DNA of 64,000 bases from Rotaria sordida (taxonomy: Eukaryota > Rotifera > Eurotatoria > Philodinida > Philodinidae), in assembly GCA_905250125.1 (NCBI GenBank), contig CAJNOL010000553.1:9688-73687 (forward strand). Reading direction: 5' to 3'. A program made the translations under genes and the position numbers. Position 1 is the stretch's first letter. Each line of letters opens with the position of its first letter. Of this stretch, positions 21,178 through 31,618 are shown piece after piece. The notes under the pieces are model-generated. The model ran no database searches. It was not told the origin of the DNA and saw only the letters and a program-made list of their open reading frames with translations.

Positions 21178-22896
21178 TTAGATCCATATTAAGATATCAT
21201 TATCAGTTTCTGGATCTCTTATGATCAAATATGTTAACGGCAAATGACTTTTTAACCATTGAATAAGTTCATCATTGGTTTTTGTTAATATTGATCGTTG
21301 ATCACATTTTGTATCTATGCATTCGACAATTAATGCTCGAAGATTGAACATATTTTTGACAAGATGAACGATACTTTCGCGATTCTTAACTCGAATGGAA
21401 AGAACTTCACATTGACTACCAAGAGATGAACGACTCAATGTAGTACATTCTTTCTCGTTGAAACAATAATTACAGTCATATAAATCGAAACGACGAACTG
21501 ATTTATTTATATATTTGAATAATGATATTTGTAAAGGTAATGATGTATCTTGACGAATAGTTAGTGTGTAAAGATGAAGTGCTTGATCTAATAAAGTTTG
21601 CAATTGAGATTGAAAAGCATCAGTATGAGATGATACTGTAAGCGAGCGTAGTCGGTTTAAACTTGGAACAATAGACCAAAATTGATTATTGATAGGGAGT
21701 TTTATATAAAGAGATTTGATATTAGTTAAACGAATGTAATAAGGAATCGGTCGACTGAAAAATGTTTCGTTATAGATGCTAGTCATATTATCATAAAATT
21801 CTTTTTGATTATCGAGTGGATATGTCGATCGCCATGAGGTACAAATACTTTCATAGCAATCAAACGAATCAGATAGAGTGTTGAGATAAATAAATCTGTT
21901 CTGTGTAAAACATCGAACAAACCATTGATGTTCATCAATCCAGAATAAACTTCTAAATGAATTAATCAATTGATCAACTCGTTCGTGAATATTTTCCTGT
22001 TGAAAAAGTCTTTTTTTCACTTTTAGTCGAAATATTTTAAGTGTAGGCAAGTAATTACGAATGATTTGTTCCCATCGATAACCATCGATCAGTTCAGACT
22101 GTATGTTGATACCCAAATGACATAAATTAGGCATACCTTGGAAGAAAAGATGAATTTTCGAAGTGAGATGATCATCAAAAAAATAAAGATTCAATGTAGT
22201 TAATGTTGGCACTGGCGATACTATATAATCAGTATCAATAACAGACTTCATTGATGTTGAAAGATGTTTAAGACGAGGAGTATAATCAAATAATCGTTTT
22301 ATTTGATTCCGTTGAAGTTCACTTCCAAAGATAGATAAATATTTGAGAGATGAAGAGATAACTGTTGGCATATGAAAAATCTGTTGTTCTTCCATAATAC
22401 TAAAAAAACAATTAGTAAGTTTTGGTAAACTCCAAACTGTGTCAACAATAAATTGGAAATTGACTTGCTCATTTGGAAAAGAACAAGAATAAAAATTTAA
22501 ATGAGTAAGATTATTCATATGATGACATTCATTTAAGAGTTTCAATAATGTTTGATATGAATGAAGGTTAGATAATGAAAGTGAACGTAGATTAGTGAAT
22601 TGATTGAATGATGGTATATAAGATAGAAATAGATTAATTTGTCCGGGAGTTTCTCTGTAATCAGACAGACTAAGAGATATAATACGATTAGCAATAAATG
22701 GTAAATGTCGTTGACATATCATATCAAAATGACGTTTTGATGCACAATTAAATTTAAAATAATAAAAAGGAAATTGGGTGTGAAGAAGAAAATTGAAACG
22801 TGAATTGAGACCATAAAATGCCCAAAAAAGATCGATTCCATTAAAATAATCGAACAGATCAAGTAAGATCTCGTTGGGTAATAATTCGAAATTCAT
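21178..22896 (-). CDS. intact F-box/leucine-rich protein
   Basis: A single exon of 572 residues; ATG at 22896 (MNFELLPNE) is chosen because the F-box starts there and the upstream frame has no ATG. F-box at residues 1-45: LPNEILLDLFDYFNGIDLFW, then AFYGLNSRFN. Leucine-rich units follow (FTNLRSLSLSNL, MNNLTHLNFYSC, TPRLKHLSTSM, MPNLCHLGINI). The family motif WIDEHQWFVRCF is near residue 315, and further LRRs reach the C-terminus (LNRLRSLTVSSHT, MFNLRALIVECI). It should act as a Skp1-binding substrate receptor in an SCF ubiquitin ligase; the target is unknown. Close relatives lie broken on both sides (18448-20040, 26382-26573, 27530-29215), a sign of local duplication and decay. No lesions. Confidence 0.9.
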   Translation of the reverse strand: MNFELLPNEILLDLFDYFNGIDLFWAFYGLNSRFNFLLHTQFPFYYFKFNCASKRHFDMICQRHLPFIANRIISLSLSDYRETPGQINLFLSYIPSFNQFTNLRSLSLSNLHSYQTLLKLLNECHHMNNLTHLNFYSCSFPNEQVNFQFIVDTVWSLPKLTNCFFSIMEEQQIFHMPTVISSSLKYLSIFGSELQRNQIKRLFDYTPRLKHLSTSMKSVIDTDYIVSPVPTLTTLNLYFFDDHLTSKIHLFFQGMPNLCHLGINIQSELIDGYRWEQIIRNYLPTLKIFRLKVKKRLFQQENIHERVDQLINSFRSLFWIDEHQWFVRCFTQNRFIYLNTLSDSFDCYESICTSWRSTYPLDNQKEFYDNMTSIYNETFFSRPIPYYIRLTNIKSLYIKLPINNQFWSIVPSLNRLRSLTVSSHTDAFQSQLQTLLDQALHLYTLTIRQDTSLPLQISLFKYINKSVRRFDLYDCNYCFNEKECTTLSRSSLGSQCEVLSIRVKNRESIVHLVKNMFNLRALIVECIDTKCDQRSILTKTNDELIQWLKSHLPLTYLIIRDPETDNDILIWI

Positions 22897-25800
22897 TATG
22901 TCTACCAAGCAATGTAAGATGATGTTTCATATAAAATATCCGTACACATCACAATAAAATTGACTTTTGTCTTTCTGTGGTTAAAAATCATAGATATTTT
23001 ATTTTTCTTTATTTCTCAAAGGTTGATGGGGATGAATCAACTATTCCAGCAATATATAAATAAACAACATCATTTGATGAAAAAATATGATTCGTTTGTT
23101 TGCAAATTAACATAGGCGACATCTATTTCCGATTAAAATTTGAAAAAAAATCAGATTTGAATAGAAGACGTTGATATTATAATTTTCTTCATTAGTAACA
23201 GATTTTATCTGCAATAAATGGAAGTTTATAAACGAGTATTTTTTTATTCTGAACAGTTCTAATAAAAATTAAATCTGCTTGAAATCATTTTGACACATCG
23301 AAGATTTTCATGACTTGCTTCGAAGGGTAGGAATATTCAGAATGAACTAGTTTTGGATTTTATGATAAATATTTTTTTTTGTTCATATCACAGCTTGAAA
23401 ACCTCTGAGTAAAACTGTATTAAATGGTACTTTAGAATACCTATTGACCTATAAGAGTTATTCACTTTATCGTATAGTTCAATCGCTTAAATGATGGGTA
23501 AGTTATATTTCTATTATTTAGACTAGTCGAGACGAAACATTACACAAGACTACAATCTGTTAGACGCAGCGTCACGGAGATCCTTCCTTTTTCGATTTAA
23601 AATCAATTTTGGACGAGCATTCGAACGGCGCAATATATCTAATCTTTTTTGCAAAAACGACTGAACATAACAAATAGAATGAAGCCTGTCAGTTACATAG
23701 TCTCAAGACCGTAACGAACTTGAGAAGGGAAATGTCCGTAAGATAGTGATACTTGCTTTATCTGGCTTCTTCACACAAACAGTCGTCTGTTCATACACAG
23801 AACATATGCTTACATGGAACAGATAGACAATGAACGGTATCTCGTTACAAAGATGGGAATTAAAGACTTCGAATGATTTTGGGCTAGTCCTATATTAGCA
23901 CTTTTTACCCGTTCTTTGTTCGCCTGGAATGTATCACTTCAAATGATTTCGCTCCTCAACATTCAATATCGATTGCAAGGTGATCATATTTTGACAGATA
24001 CTCATGATATAAATCGAACTGTCATAGTGAGTGTAAAAATACATAAAAGAAGCGTTGAACACAGTTTATTGACGTTGGTTATTTGGTATTAATTTGCAAA
24101 AAAAGTTGTCAGTGCACGAATAAATACTAGGTACATTTGAGGTACATTCGTTTTTAGAACGGGGTACACACTTGGGGGACATTATTTTCCTTATAAGATA
24201 GGCGATTTAATTGAGGAAACCGTTGAAATAAAGCTTCTTTTGTAGAAAATAACACAATATTTCACTATTCTAATCACTGGGTCAGCTTTATTGTTCGTTT
24301 CCTCTCAAAAAGCATCACGCTAGTTTATTCGTGACGGCTGTTGCAAGTCCTGGGACAAATATGTATTAATTTTTCATTGACTAAAACATGCTTCCAAAGA
24401 ATCGAAAATATCTATTCTTGAGAGTCTTTTTCAATTTTCTTCAATTCCTTCTAGTATTTTGTCGTTGTTTCCCCGTTAGATGCGTCGTTTGATTCTGTGC
24501 GAACCAGGTAAAAAAACAGACGGCATTACTTTGGGCAGCATGATCGAAAAGTTGAAAAGAATGATCTACAGAATAACGTCAAAATCGAGTGTCTAACGAT
24601 AATAAGCAGAAAGTGTTTTGAGATTCGAATGACGTCCTCGAAAAGAAAGAAACCAGGCGAACTAGAAACCATGAGAGATCTGAAAAACTCGCCTGTCAAT
24701 AGGCGAGACTTCTTATATTACAAATTCTTAGAAACGACAAACTTCAACATCGCACAAAAAAAAACAAATAGCAACTAAAAGATACTAAGACCACAGACAC
24801 CGATTTTTTAAATGTTACCTCAAGAAAACAGTAATATTTTCGCGACAGTTTCTTCACAGTGAATGAAATGATCTAATACGGAAAAACAATAAGCAAAATT
24901 GCGTCAAATAAACTGAAGAAGATTCTTTTCCACTTTGCATTTTTCTGTACTCAAAACAGTGTCCATTACGTGAAAAATGAGTCACGATAGAACATTCTTG
25001 AATATATACAGTTAAAAAGAGCTTTTGACATGAATTCTAGATCAGTATTTTCGATCTTTCGAAAATATATTTTAGTCGATGAGAAATGAGCACATTTGTA
25101 TTTGTCCAAGAAGTTTTGCAAGAGTCGTTAGGAACAAATAATGAAAAAATAAGAAATGAGAAAAGAAGAAAAATTTATTTAAACTTTTTGTATTGTTCAT
25201 AGTAAAAATAATGTATAAAACCGAAAAGTTTAGGACTAAATTAAACAAGATGAATGCTTATATCTATTAATTGGTTCTTGACTAATACATTCTATTATAA
25301 ATGTTCTTATGAAAATGAGAAAAATCTAGTGGAAACATAACTTATTTCATCAGAAGATTAGTTAAGCGCACGGAACACTTAAAAATCGAAATGGGATACA
25401 AAATATGTACCCCAGGGGTACGAAATTTTCTGGGGTAAAAAAAGGCCAAATGGGATATTGTACCCCAAAATGGGGTACAGTTGGCAGCCCTGGAAAGATG
25501 ACAACTCGATCATTGAGGATGACATTAGCAACATAAGTATTTACGATTAAAAATCATTCGCCACTTACGAGAGAAGGTCCCAAAATGATTAAAAGCTTTT
25601 GATCCCATGTTTTGCCCAGTGGTAGAGAACCTATAGACTAGAACAACCTCCAAAAGGTTCTTGAGAACGTTGAGATTTGACCGAGATATTCAATTTTTAG
25701 TGAATTCTCTCTATAGAACTTTCAGTTTTTTAAAATTTTTGATTGAGTCTCTTCGAAATATGAAAGTATGCATATTTTGAAAAATTCATATCTTGAAGAG

Positions 25801-26381
25801 ACCCAATCAAAAACTTTTGAAATGTTGTACACCTTTATCTGAACAAAGTTTTAGGTCAAAATTCAAGAATATGTTTCCATTGAAAAATCATTGGAGAAAA
25901 TATGGACTTAAAATCTTTTAATCATCTGCGAACCTTTCCTCGTTAGTTGAACTAAAGATCAATGCTTGTTGTTCAACAAAAAGTGTTTCTTGCATTGAGG
26001 TATAATAACACTTCGATAATTTTCTGCAATTCTCTGGTAGCATTTTATTTTCCAATATTCATATGTTTTCAACAGAAATAAAACTACTATTGTGATAATT
26101 TATTGACAAGCTTAATGACACTGTTAAAGTCAAATAGGTATTAAAAGAATCGATCTAAGAAATGATATTTCGTTGAAAATGCTTCAGACTAATGTAGTCA
26201 TCTTATTTACATAGTTGGTGCATATATTGACTAGCAGCAGATAAAACTAAAAACAACCAACTATTATATTGGAAAAGCTGTCAGACTGCAATTTTTCTCT
26301 TCGTTTATCTCATATAGAATATTGTCTTCTACTATGTTATATACATTATATCTAATTGTAAGTGAAGAAGAACACACAATG
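22897..26381. other. 3.5 kb gene-free region
   Basis: No credible gene. A small perfect hairpin (ctcgcct-gtcaat-aggcgag) sits near 24688-24708. Near 24150-24180 and 25390-25490 the words 'ggtac' and 'ggggtac' recur (for example ccccaggggtac, ccaaaatggggtac), perhaps remains of one element whose ends I cannot pair. The slightly higher GC between 23520 and 24700 hints at an old, unrecognised insertion. Confidence 0.35.
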
Positions 26382-26573
26382 AATTTCAAATTATTACCCA
26401 ATAAGATCTTAGTTGATATGTTCGAATATTTAAATGGTATTGATCTTCTTCGTACATTTAATGGTCTCAATTCACGTTTCAATCTTATATTGTACAAGCA
26501 GTTTTATCCCTATTGTTTTCATTTCGATTTCATATTCAAACGCAAAGTCGATATGATATGTCAACAACATTTA
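26382..26573 (+). pseudogene. F-box gene truncated at hairpin T5
   Basis: ATG at 26382 starts MNFKLLPNKILVDMFEYLNG, then IDLLRTFNGLNSRFN and DMICQQHL. This is the first 64 residues of the gene at 21178-22896, nearly word for word (MNFELLPNEILLDLFDYFNG and DMICQRHL). Homology stops at QQHL, exactly where hairpin T5 begins; the paralogue goes on with PFIANRIISLSLSD, which is not found after T5 in any frame. An open frame runs on to 26732 through the hairpin but codes repeat-derived and unrelated residues. Confidence 0.85.
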
Positions 26574-26574
26574 T

Positions 26575-26628
26575 GGGGTGTAGGTATGAGTGGGTATCTT
26601 GGTCTACATGTATTCTCACCCACACACT
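26575..26628. repeat. telomere-like hairpin T5
   Basis: ggggtgtaggtatgagtggg, a short spacer, then tctcacccacacac. It forms the break point of the truncated F-box gene. Confidence 0.7.
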
Positions 26629-27529
26629 TTTTGCATATACACGATAATAATATCAATTATTTGTGTTCGAATTTTAAATATTATAACAATTGTTGGACAC
26701 ATATTTTCCATAATGTGGTTAACTGTTGGTAGTGTTTGAACATTTAGTATACAAAGACAAGTAGAATATATAATTAACTGCGCTTTTAATTTTCGTTTTT
26801 ATTGTAATCGGGCATTATATCAATTTACTCATTCTTATTTAATTATTATTTATGTTTTTATTGCATTATAACTTTGTTGTCGATCAAACCAGCAGAAATA
26901 AATTGATTCAATTTTAATAAAATATGTTACATATTATCTAATTAAAATCTTCTGTAACTTATTTTACAAATAAATATTTCATATGAAAGTTTATTTTTGC
27001 ATGTGCTTTTTTAAAATAAAATAAAAGGAACTTTATATTCGAGAAACTAAATCGAAAAGAGTATATTATGATAAAATAATATACTTATGTCAAGAAATGA
27101 TGTCATTATATGGACAATCCAACAACAAACTACCCTATAATCTTAGCAATAAGAGCTATATTAGATTAAAAAATATATTTTATAATAAAAGGATCATGTT
27201 GATTGTGACAAATCATATTATGTAAAAATAGGGGAAAATGTCAAACATTTTAATCTTGATTTTGTTCTTATAATCGTGACAATTACTTAAACAGATTCTT
27301 CTCCGTTAGTTCTGATTATAAGTATTTGTAGATAAAAAAAATTTGCGAATTCGCCTAATGTCAATTGCACAAATTATTTTGTATAAACAGATAGCATATT
27401 TTCATTTGTAACAATATGTTCGCCAATATCTATTTTCCACCATTATTCTCTGTTTCAACACTTTAATTTTATGTGAATCAATCTATTTTTGTTCATATTT
27501 TATTCATATGACAAATTAATAATAATCAC
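26629..27529. other. gene-free AT-rich region
   Basis: Very AT-rich; nothing recognised. Confidence 0.4.
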
Positions 27530-29215
27530 CTTATTTGTGCATTAGGAAAATAGTCTTTTATATGTTCAGGAAATTGTAGTTTTGGACGAAAAAAGTCATT
27601 TAAAGATTCACGAAGTTCTAGTTCTCTAGATAAATAGATGTAATTCATTTTTGCGCAACTACTTCATGTTGAATTTCTTCCAAAAATTGCGTGTAACTTT
27701 TCTCACTATTTTATAATTCATATACACATGAACATGACATAGTAATCATATTTTGGTATCGAATAAGAATTATTCATGATAATCTACGCAAGTATTAAGA
27801 AGATTAAGATATTCCAGATAAGGATATTGAATGATTGATAAATCTCAATTTTCATTCTCTGCTTTTCTGAATTGTTTATTAATCTGTTGCGTTTGATTAA
27901 CTATCGTTAATTCTTTCATCAATGGAAATGATTGGGCAACTCGAAGAAAAAATTCATGTTCGAAAGTACATTCATCAAATAATGACACTTTATGAACACA
28001 TTTAAATATTCCACCTGGAAAATTATTTGTTATATCATAGTAATGCTTTAGTTCATATGGATATGAATAAATATGGCAACGACCTTTTTTTTCGTTTTGG
28101 AAAATAATCAGCATAATAGATTATTTGTTTAGCGTCAAAATCTCTGAATGTCTCTTAAATATATTCATTTGATGGTAAATTCATTAAAAAAACGACTTGA
28201 TGAACGAATATTAAATGTGAATTTGTATAACCTTGGCATATGATTAATAATGTTTATCTTTAAATCATTACCATCAACAACAAGACACAAATTGAGTTTT
28301 TCTAAATTTATCATTCGATGTAAAAATGGTTTAGGAAATATAGTAAAGATATGTTTAAATATAATTGCATTACCATCAATGGGAAACCTTTATATTTCAT
28401 TTGTACTAATGTCAATAACAAGCGCTGAAATTTGGTTTTTCAAGGTACGAATTAACGAAGTTTCGTCTGAACAAAGAAAAGATTAAAAAAATTATTAACA
28501 AAAATATTTTATTAGATTTTATGTAATTGCTTAACTCTAAGTATGCATGTTTTATTCGTATGTTTTTACAAATGCTATAATCTACATATTTGATTTTCTT
28601 CTTTGGACTTACTTAATTGATTATATTCTATCGATGTCATTAATCCTTATTAATATTATTCTACATTTTCTTTTTCAAAAACTTGCATAAATTGAAATCG
28701 GAGATAATATCTAAACTTTTTATTTTTAGATAAATACTTACGTTTCATGGAAAATGATCTCTTTGATGACAACTTTCTTCACATTATATTGACAAATAAA
28801 TACGAATCAAACATGAAATTAGCTTCAACTTATTAATGAAATTTATTCATGAATTTTCTTGAGTTATACTTTTTAATATCTATCACTAAAAGAATCAAAG
28901 TTACATATCTTACCGATAAAAAGACTTATAACTGTTTCTGCTTCAACATTATTTGTAACAAGAAGAATACGTTTCATTGATCGTGATTCAAGTTCAAGCC
29001 ATTGGATTTGGCAATGGATAAACAGGACCATCTAGTACAGCCATCAGGAAGATCAAATGATTTGTAAAAATAGAATCATGTGCTATTCTATTGAATTGTT
29101 TACTGATATCTGCTAAAGAATAAAGTATTTCCGTAGTAGCCAATTTGTTAAAAATAATTATAAGAATTTCATCAGGTAAATCGTTCAATTGAACACATGA
29201 ATATTCCATATTCAT
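27530..29215 (-). pseudogene. decayed F-box gene of a second subfamily
   Basis: From 29215 downward: MEYSCVQLNDLPDEILIIIF, then NKLATTEILYSLADISKQFN, an F-box with N-terminal EYSCVQ, a subfamily start distinct from the 21-23 kb gene. Later blocks are WLNLESRSMKRILLVTN (about 28985-28930), KNQISALVIDISTNEI, a stop, FPIDGNAIIFKHIFTIFP (28480-28340), FPGGIFKCVHKVSLFDE and FEHEFFLRVAQSFPLMKELT (28040-27890). Last come IQYPYLEYLNL and, in shifted frames, the tail to about 27530. Multiple stops and shifts make it a pseudogene, though all parts are present in order. Confidence 0.78.
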
Positions 29216-29668
29216 TTACACGTTTATCTATTTTGCTTATGTTATAAATGTCAGTTTTTGTACTGACGTGTTTGTGTTGTATATGACCGATGTCTTCAAT
29301 ATAACCGATGCATATTTTTTTATCATTTAAATTGACAATGAATGAATGGGTAATTGATCGAATATTTTTTTATCATCTCTTTTTCTGTTCAACGCATCAT
29401 TTTATAGGCGGATTTTTTATATTTTAATACACAGAATTTCATAACTATGAGTTTATTCATATTTAAGAAGATTTATCTTTTGAAAATGAAAAATAATTTT
29501 CTTTTCATAAAGGATGTGAATGAATTTAATAGCAAAATCGACTCTATTCCAAAACTAACAGAAGCCATCATTCAGGATGGATATTTTCAAAGATAATTAG
29601 CTGCACTTTTTCGAAACAATATTTTATCTTTATCACCTAAGTTTTCAGACTAATGCAACGACATATTT
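29216..29668. other. no gene recognised
   Basis: AT-rich flank between the F-box relic and hairpin T6. Confidence 0.4.
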
Positions 29669-29795
29669 AGGGTGGGGTGGGGTGTGGGTGTGAGGGTGTG
29701 AGTGTGGGTGTTGGTGGATCTTCTCTTCATCCACACCAAAAACCACACCCCACACCCACATCCCACACCCACACCCACACCCACACCCACACCCA
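29669..29795. repeat. telomere-like hairpin T6
   Basis: One of the longest copies. The G-rich arm ggtggggtggggtgtgggtgtg continues to 29718, then the core gatcttctcttcatcc, then a long C-rich arm with five perfect CCCACA units (29763-29794). The core is in the forward orientation. Confidence 0.85.
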
Positions 29796-30248
29796 ACACT
29801 TTGAGTCTCATAGTATAAAAAAGCTACACCTATTTTCTTACTCTCACTCCACCCACGTCTGACACCGCAGCAGAGATAATTTGAGACTCAAATGATTAAT
29901 GTAATCTCTCCTTGACTCAATATGGAAAAAATTCTTTCCTGTATATTATTAATATCAAAGTGAATCAGTAAAAGATTGTAGAACATTTTTTTTTCATTAC
30001 AAAGAATGTTATTAGTAATCGTATTAGTAAGAAAGAAAAATTCTTTTTTATAAATTATGCGTAGATAAGCAAATAAAACAGAGATAAATAGTCGTAATCA
30101 GTTTTATTTCTAGTAATATTTACTTGGATTTTTCCTATCAAAGTATAACGTCTATATATACGTATACACACTTTGTTTCGTGCAGTATGCTCATTAGATT
30201 CCTAAACTATCAGTATTCACAAACTATCAGATAGACAACATATTAAAA
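29796..30248. other. upstream flank of TM2 gene
   Basis: AT-rich; no distinct promoter word is visible. Confidence 0.35.
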
Positions 30249-30811
30249 ATGCAAAAGTAAGAATAAAAAAAGCTTTATATTGTGTTACGAATATATTTCT
30301 TATTTCTAGAATTGAAATCATCTTTGCATTTATCATGAGTTTTACAATGATGGTTGTTGCAACGAACTTAAATAGTACACAAAAAAAAGCAGGTTCTTGT
30401 TTATCATCCGTTGATTGCTATCATGGTGTATGTCGTAACAATAATTGTGTGTGTGATAATGGTTATATGACATGGAAGGATAGTACACCATGCTCGTACG
30501 AACAATATTCTCAGCTAGGAGCTTTTTTATTCTCGTTCTTCTTGGGCTAAAATTATTCAAATATTTCGACATGAAACAGTCAAATGTACATAATCGGGCT
30601 GAAAAGAATATATGATCACATAACCAAATAAAATATCGGTTTAGGTGTTGACTGGTTTGTTTTAGCTAAAGGTAATGCAAGATATATTGTAGCTGGCGTT
30701 TTTAAGATTCTAACTCTTGGTGGTTTTGGAATTTGGTGGTTAGTCGATGTAATACGGATTGGAGTTAATAAATTCAATGATGGCAACGGTGCTCCGTTGA
30801 AGCCTTGGTGA
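30249..30811 (+). CDS. TM2-domain membrane protein, possibly defective
   Basis: Exon 1 is 30249-30256 (ATGCAAAA), followed by a 53 bp GTAAGA...TCTAG intron. Exon 2 starts at 30310 with a signal peptide (IEIIFAFIMSFTMMVVAT) and a small Cys-rich EGF/EB-like motif (CLSSVDCYHGVCRNNNCVC). It then begins a TM2 domain (LGAFLFSFFLG, stop at 30548). The domain continues at 30638 in frame: GLGVDWFVLAKGNARYIVAG, then KILTLGGFGIWWLVDVIRIG, ending KPW and TGA at 30809. TM2 proteins are two-pass membrane proteins; some animal members modulate Notch. The 90 bases between FFLG and GLGVDW contain stops and lack GT...AG at the junctions. A GC-AG intron (30546-30643) would drop three conserved residues. So this is either an unusual intron or a disabled gene. 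Confidence 0.7.
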
Positions 30812-31404
30812 ATTAATACACATAAGTGGATTAAACAGGACTAAAATTTATTTTTAAAATCAACTGGAATTGTACAGGATATTTTAAGCATTTTTCTTTG
30901 TGAATAAACTCATTGCAAAAAGATTTCATTTACGTGAATGTCGTCTCACATTAGAATCGGAAAAATCTCAGTTCAATTTATTCATAGAACAATGATTAAA
31001 TTTGGTGATTGTAGAATTGATCGAGATTTTTATTGTATAAGTTCTTTTTATCGGAAAAACAATAGAAGTAAAGTAGATGATCAGTTATTATGCCAGGAAA
31101 ATAGAAAAAAAAATTGGATGTGGTTAAATTCTAGTGAATTATATAGCTTGTAAATTGATTTTCAAACAGACAAGAATTATTAATAAATCTCATATACTAC
31201 TGCTGTCTTTTCTTTGATACGCTCGTTTGATCGAATCATCGATATGTGCATATAAAGAAGCCAACTATAGGTCTCCTTTTGTTATTGTGTTTTATTTTAG
31301 ACATATGGATATAAAAATTATAGTAGAATAAATATATATAAGTAAATGAACGACTTAATATTGAAATATAAAACTTTTTATTTTAATAGCAGCGAAGATT
31401 TTTT
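30812..31404. other. no gene recognised
   Basis: A 71-codon open frame at 30938-31153 (+) starts MSSHIRIGKISVQF and has no family signature. It is Lys/Arg/Asn-rich and may be chance or a scrap of a gene. Confidence 0.3.
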
Positions 31405-31530
31405 GTAATTGACAATGTCAGCAAAGAAAGACTATCGAAAATGACAGAATTTACTTTTGCAGAATAACTGCAAAAGTAAATTCTGTATAAACTATCTTTA
31501 TAATGGAATTAACTGACATTGTGCAATTAC
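31405..31530. repeat. palindromic hairpin with perfect 19 bp stem
   Basis: The inner stem acagaatttacttttgcag (444-462 of the 31 kb block) pairs perfectly with ctgcaaaagtaaattctgt across a five-base loop. The outer arms gtaattg-acaatgtcag and ctgacattgtgcaattac pair again. Total length about 126 bases. Confidence 0.8.
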
Positions 31531-31618
31531 ATTAGCACTATTACATAGTGACATATATACACAATCGTTGAATGTTTTTCGTTCTTCGTATAGTATACGT
31601 ATAGGCTGTTTATAACTA

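Noticed and set aside
24688-24708. Small hairpin ctcgcct/aggcgag as histone-type 3' stem-loop or terminator
   Set aside because: No histone gene nearby and the loop and flanks do not match the histone element; a seven-base stem is expected by chance in 64 kb.
22897-26381. Possible large unknown element suggested by higher GC and recurring ggggtac words
   Set aside because: I could not pair any terminal repeats or find a coding relic, so I list it only as a gene-free region.
29677-29862. Open frame with a His-Thr run
   Set aside because: It is the C-rich arm of T6 read as codons.
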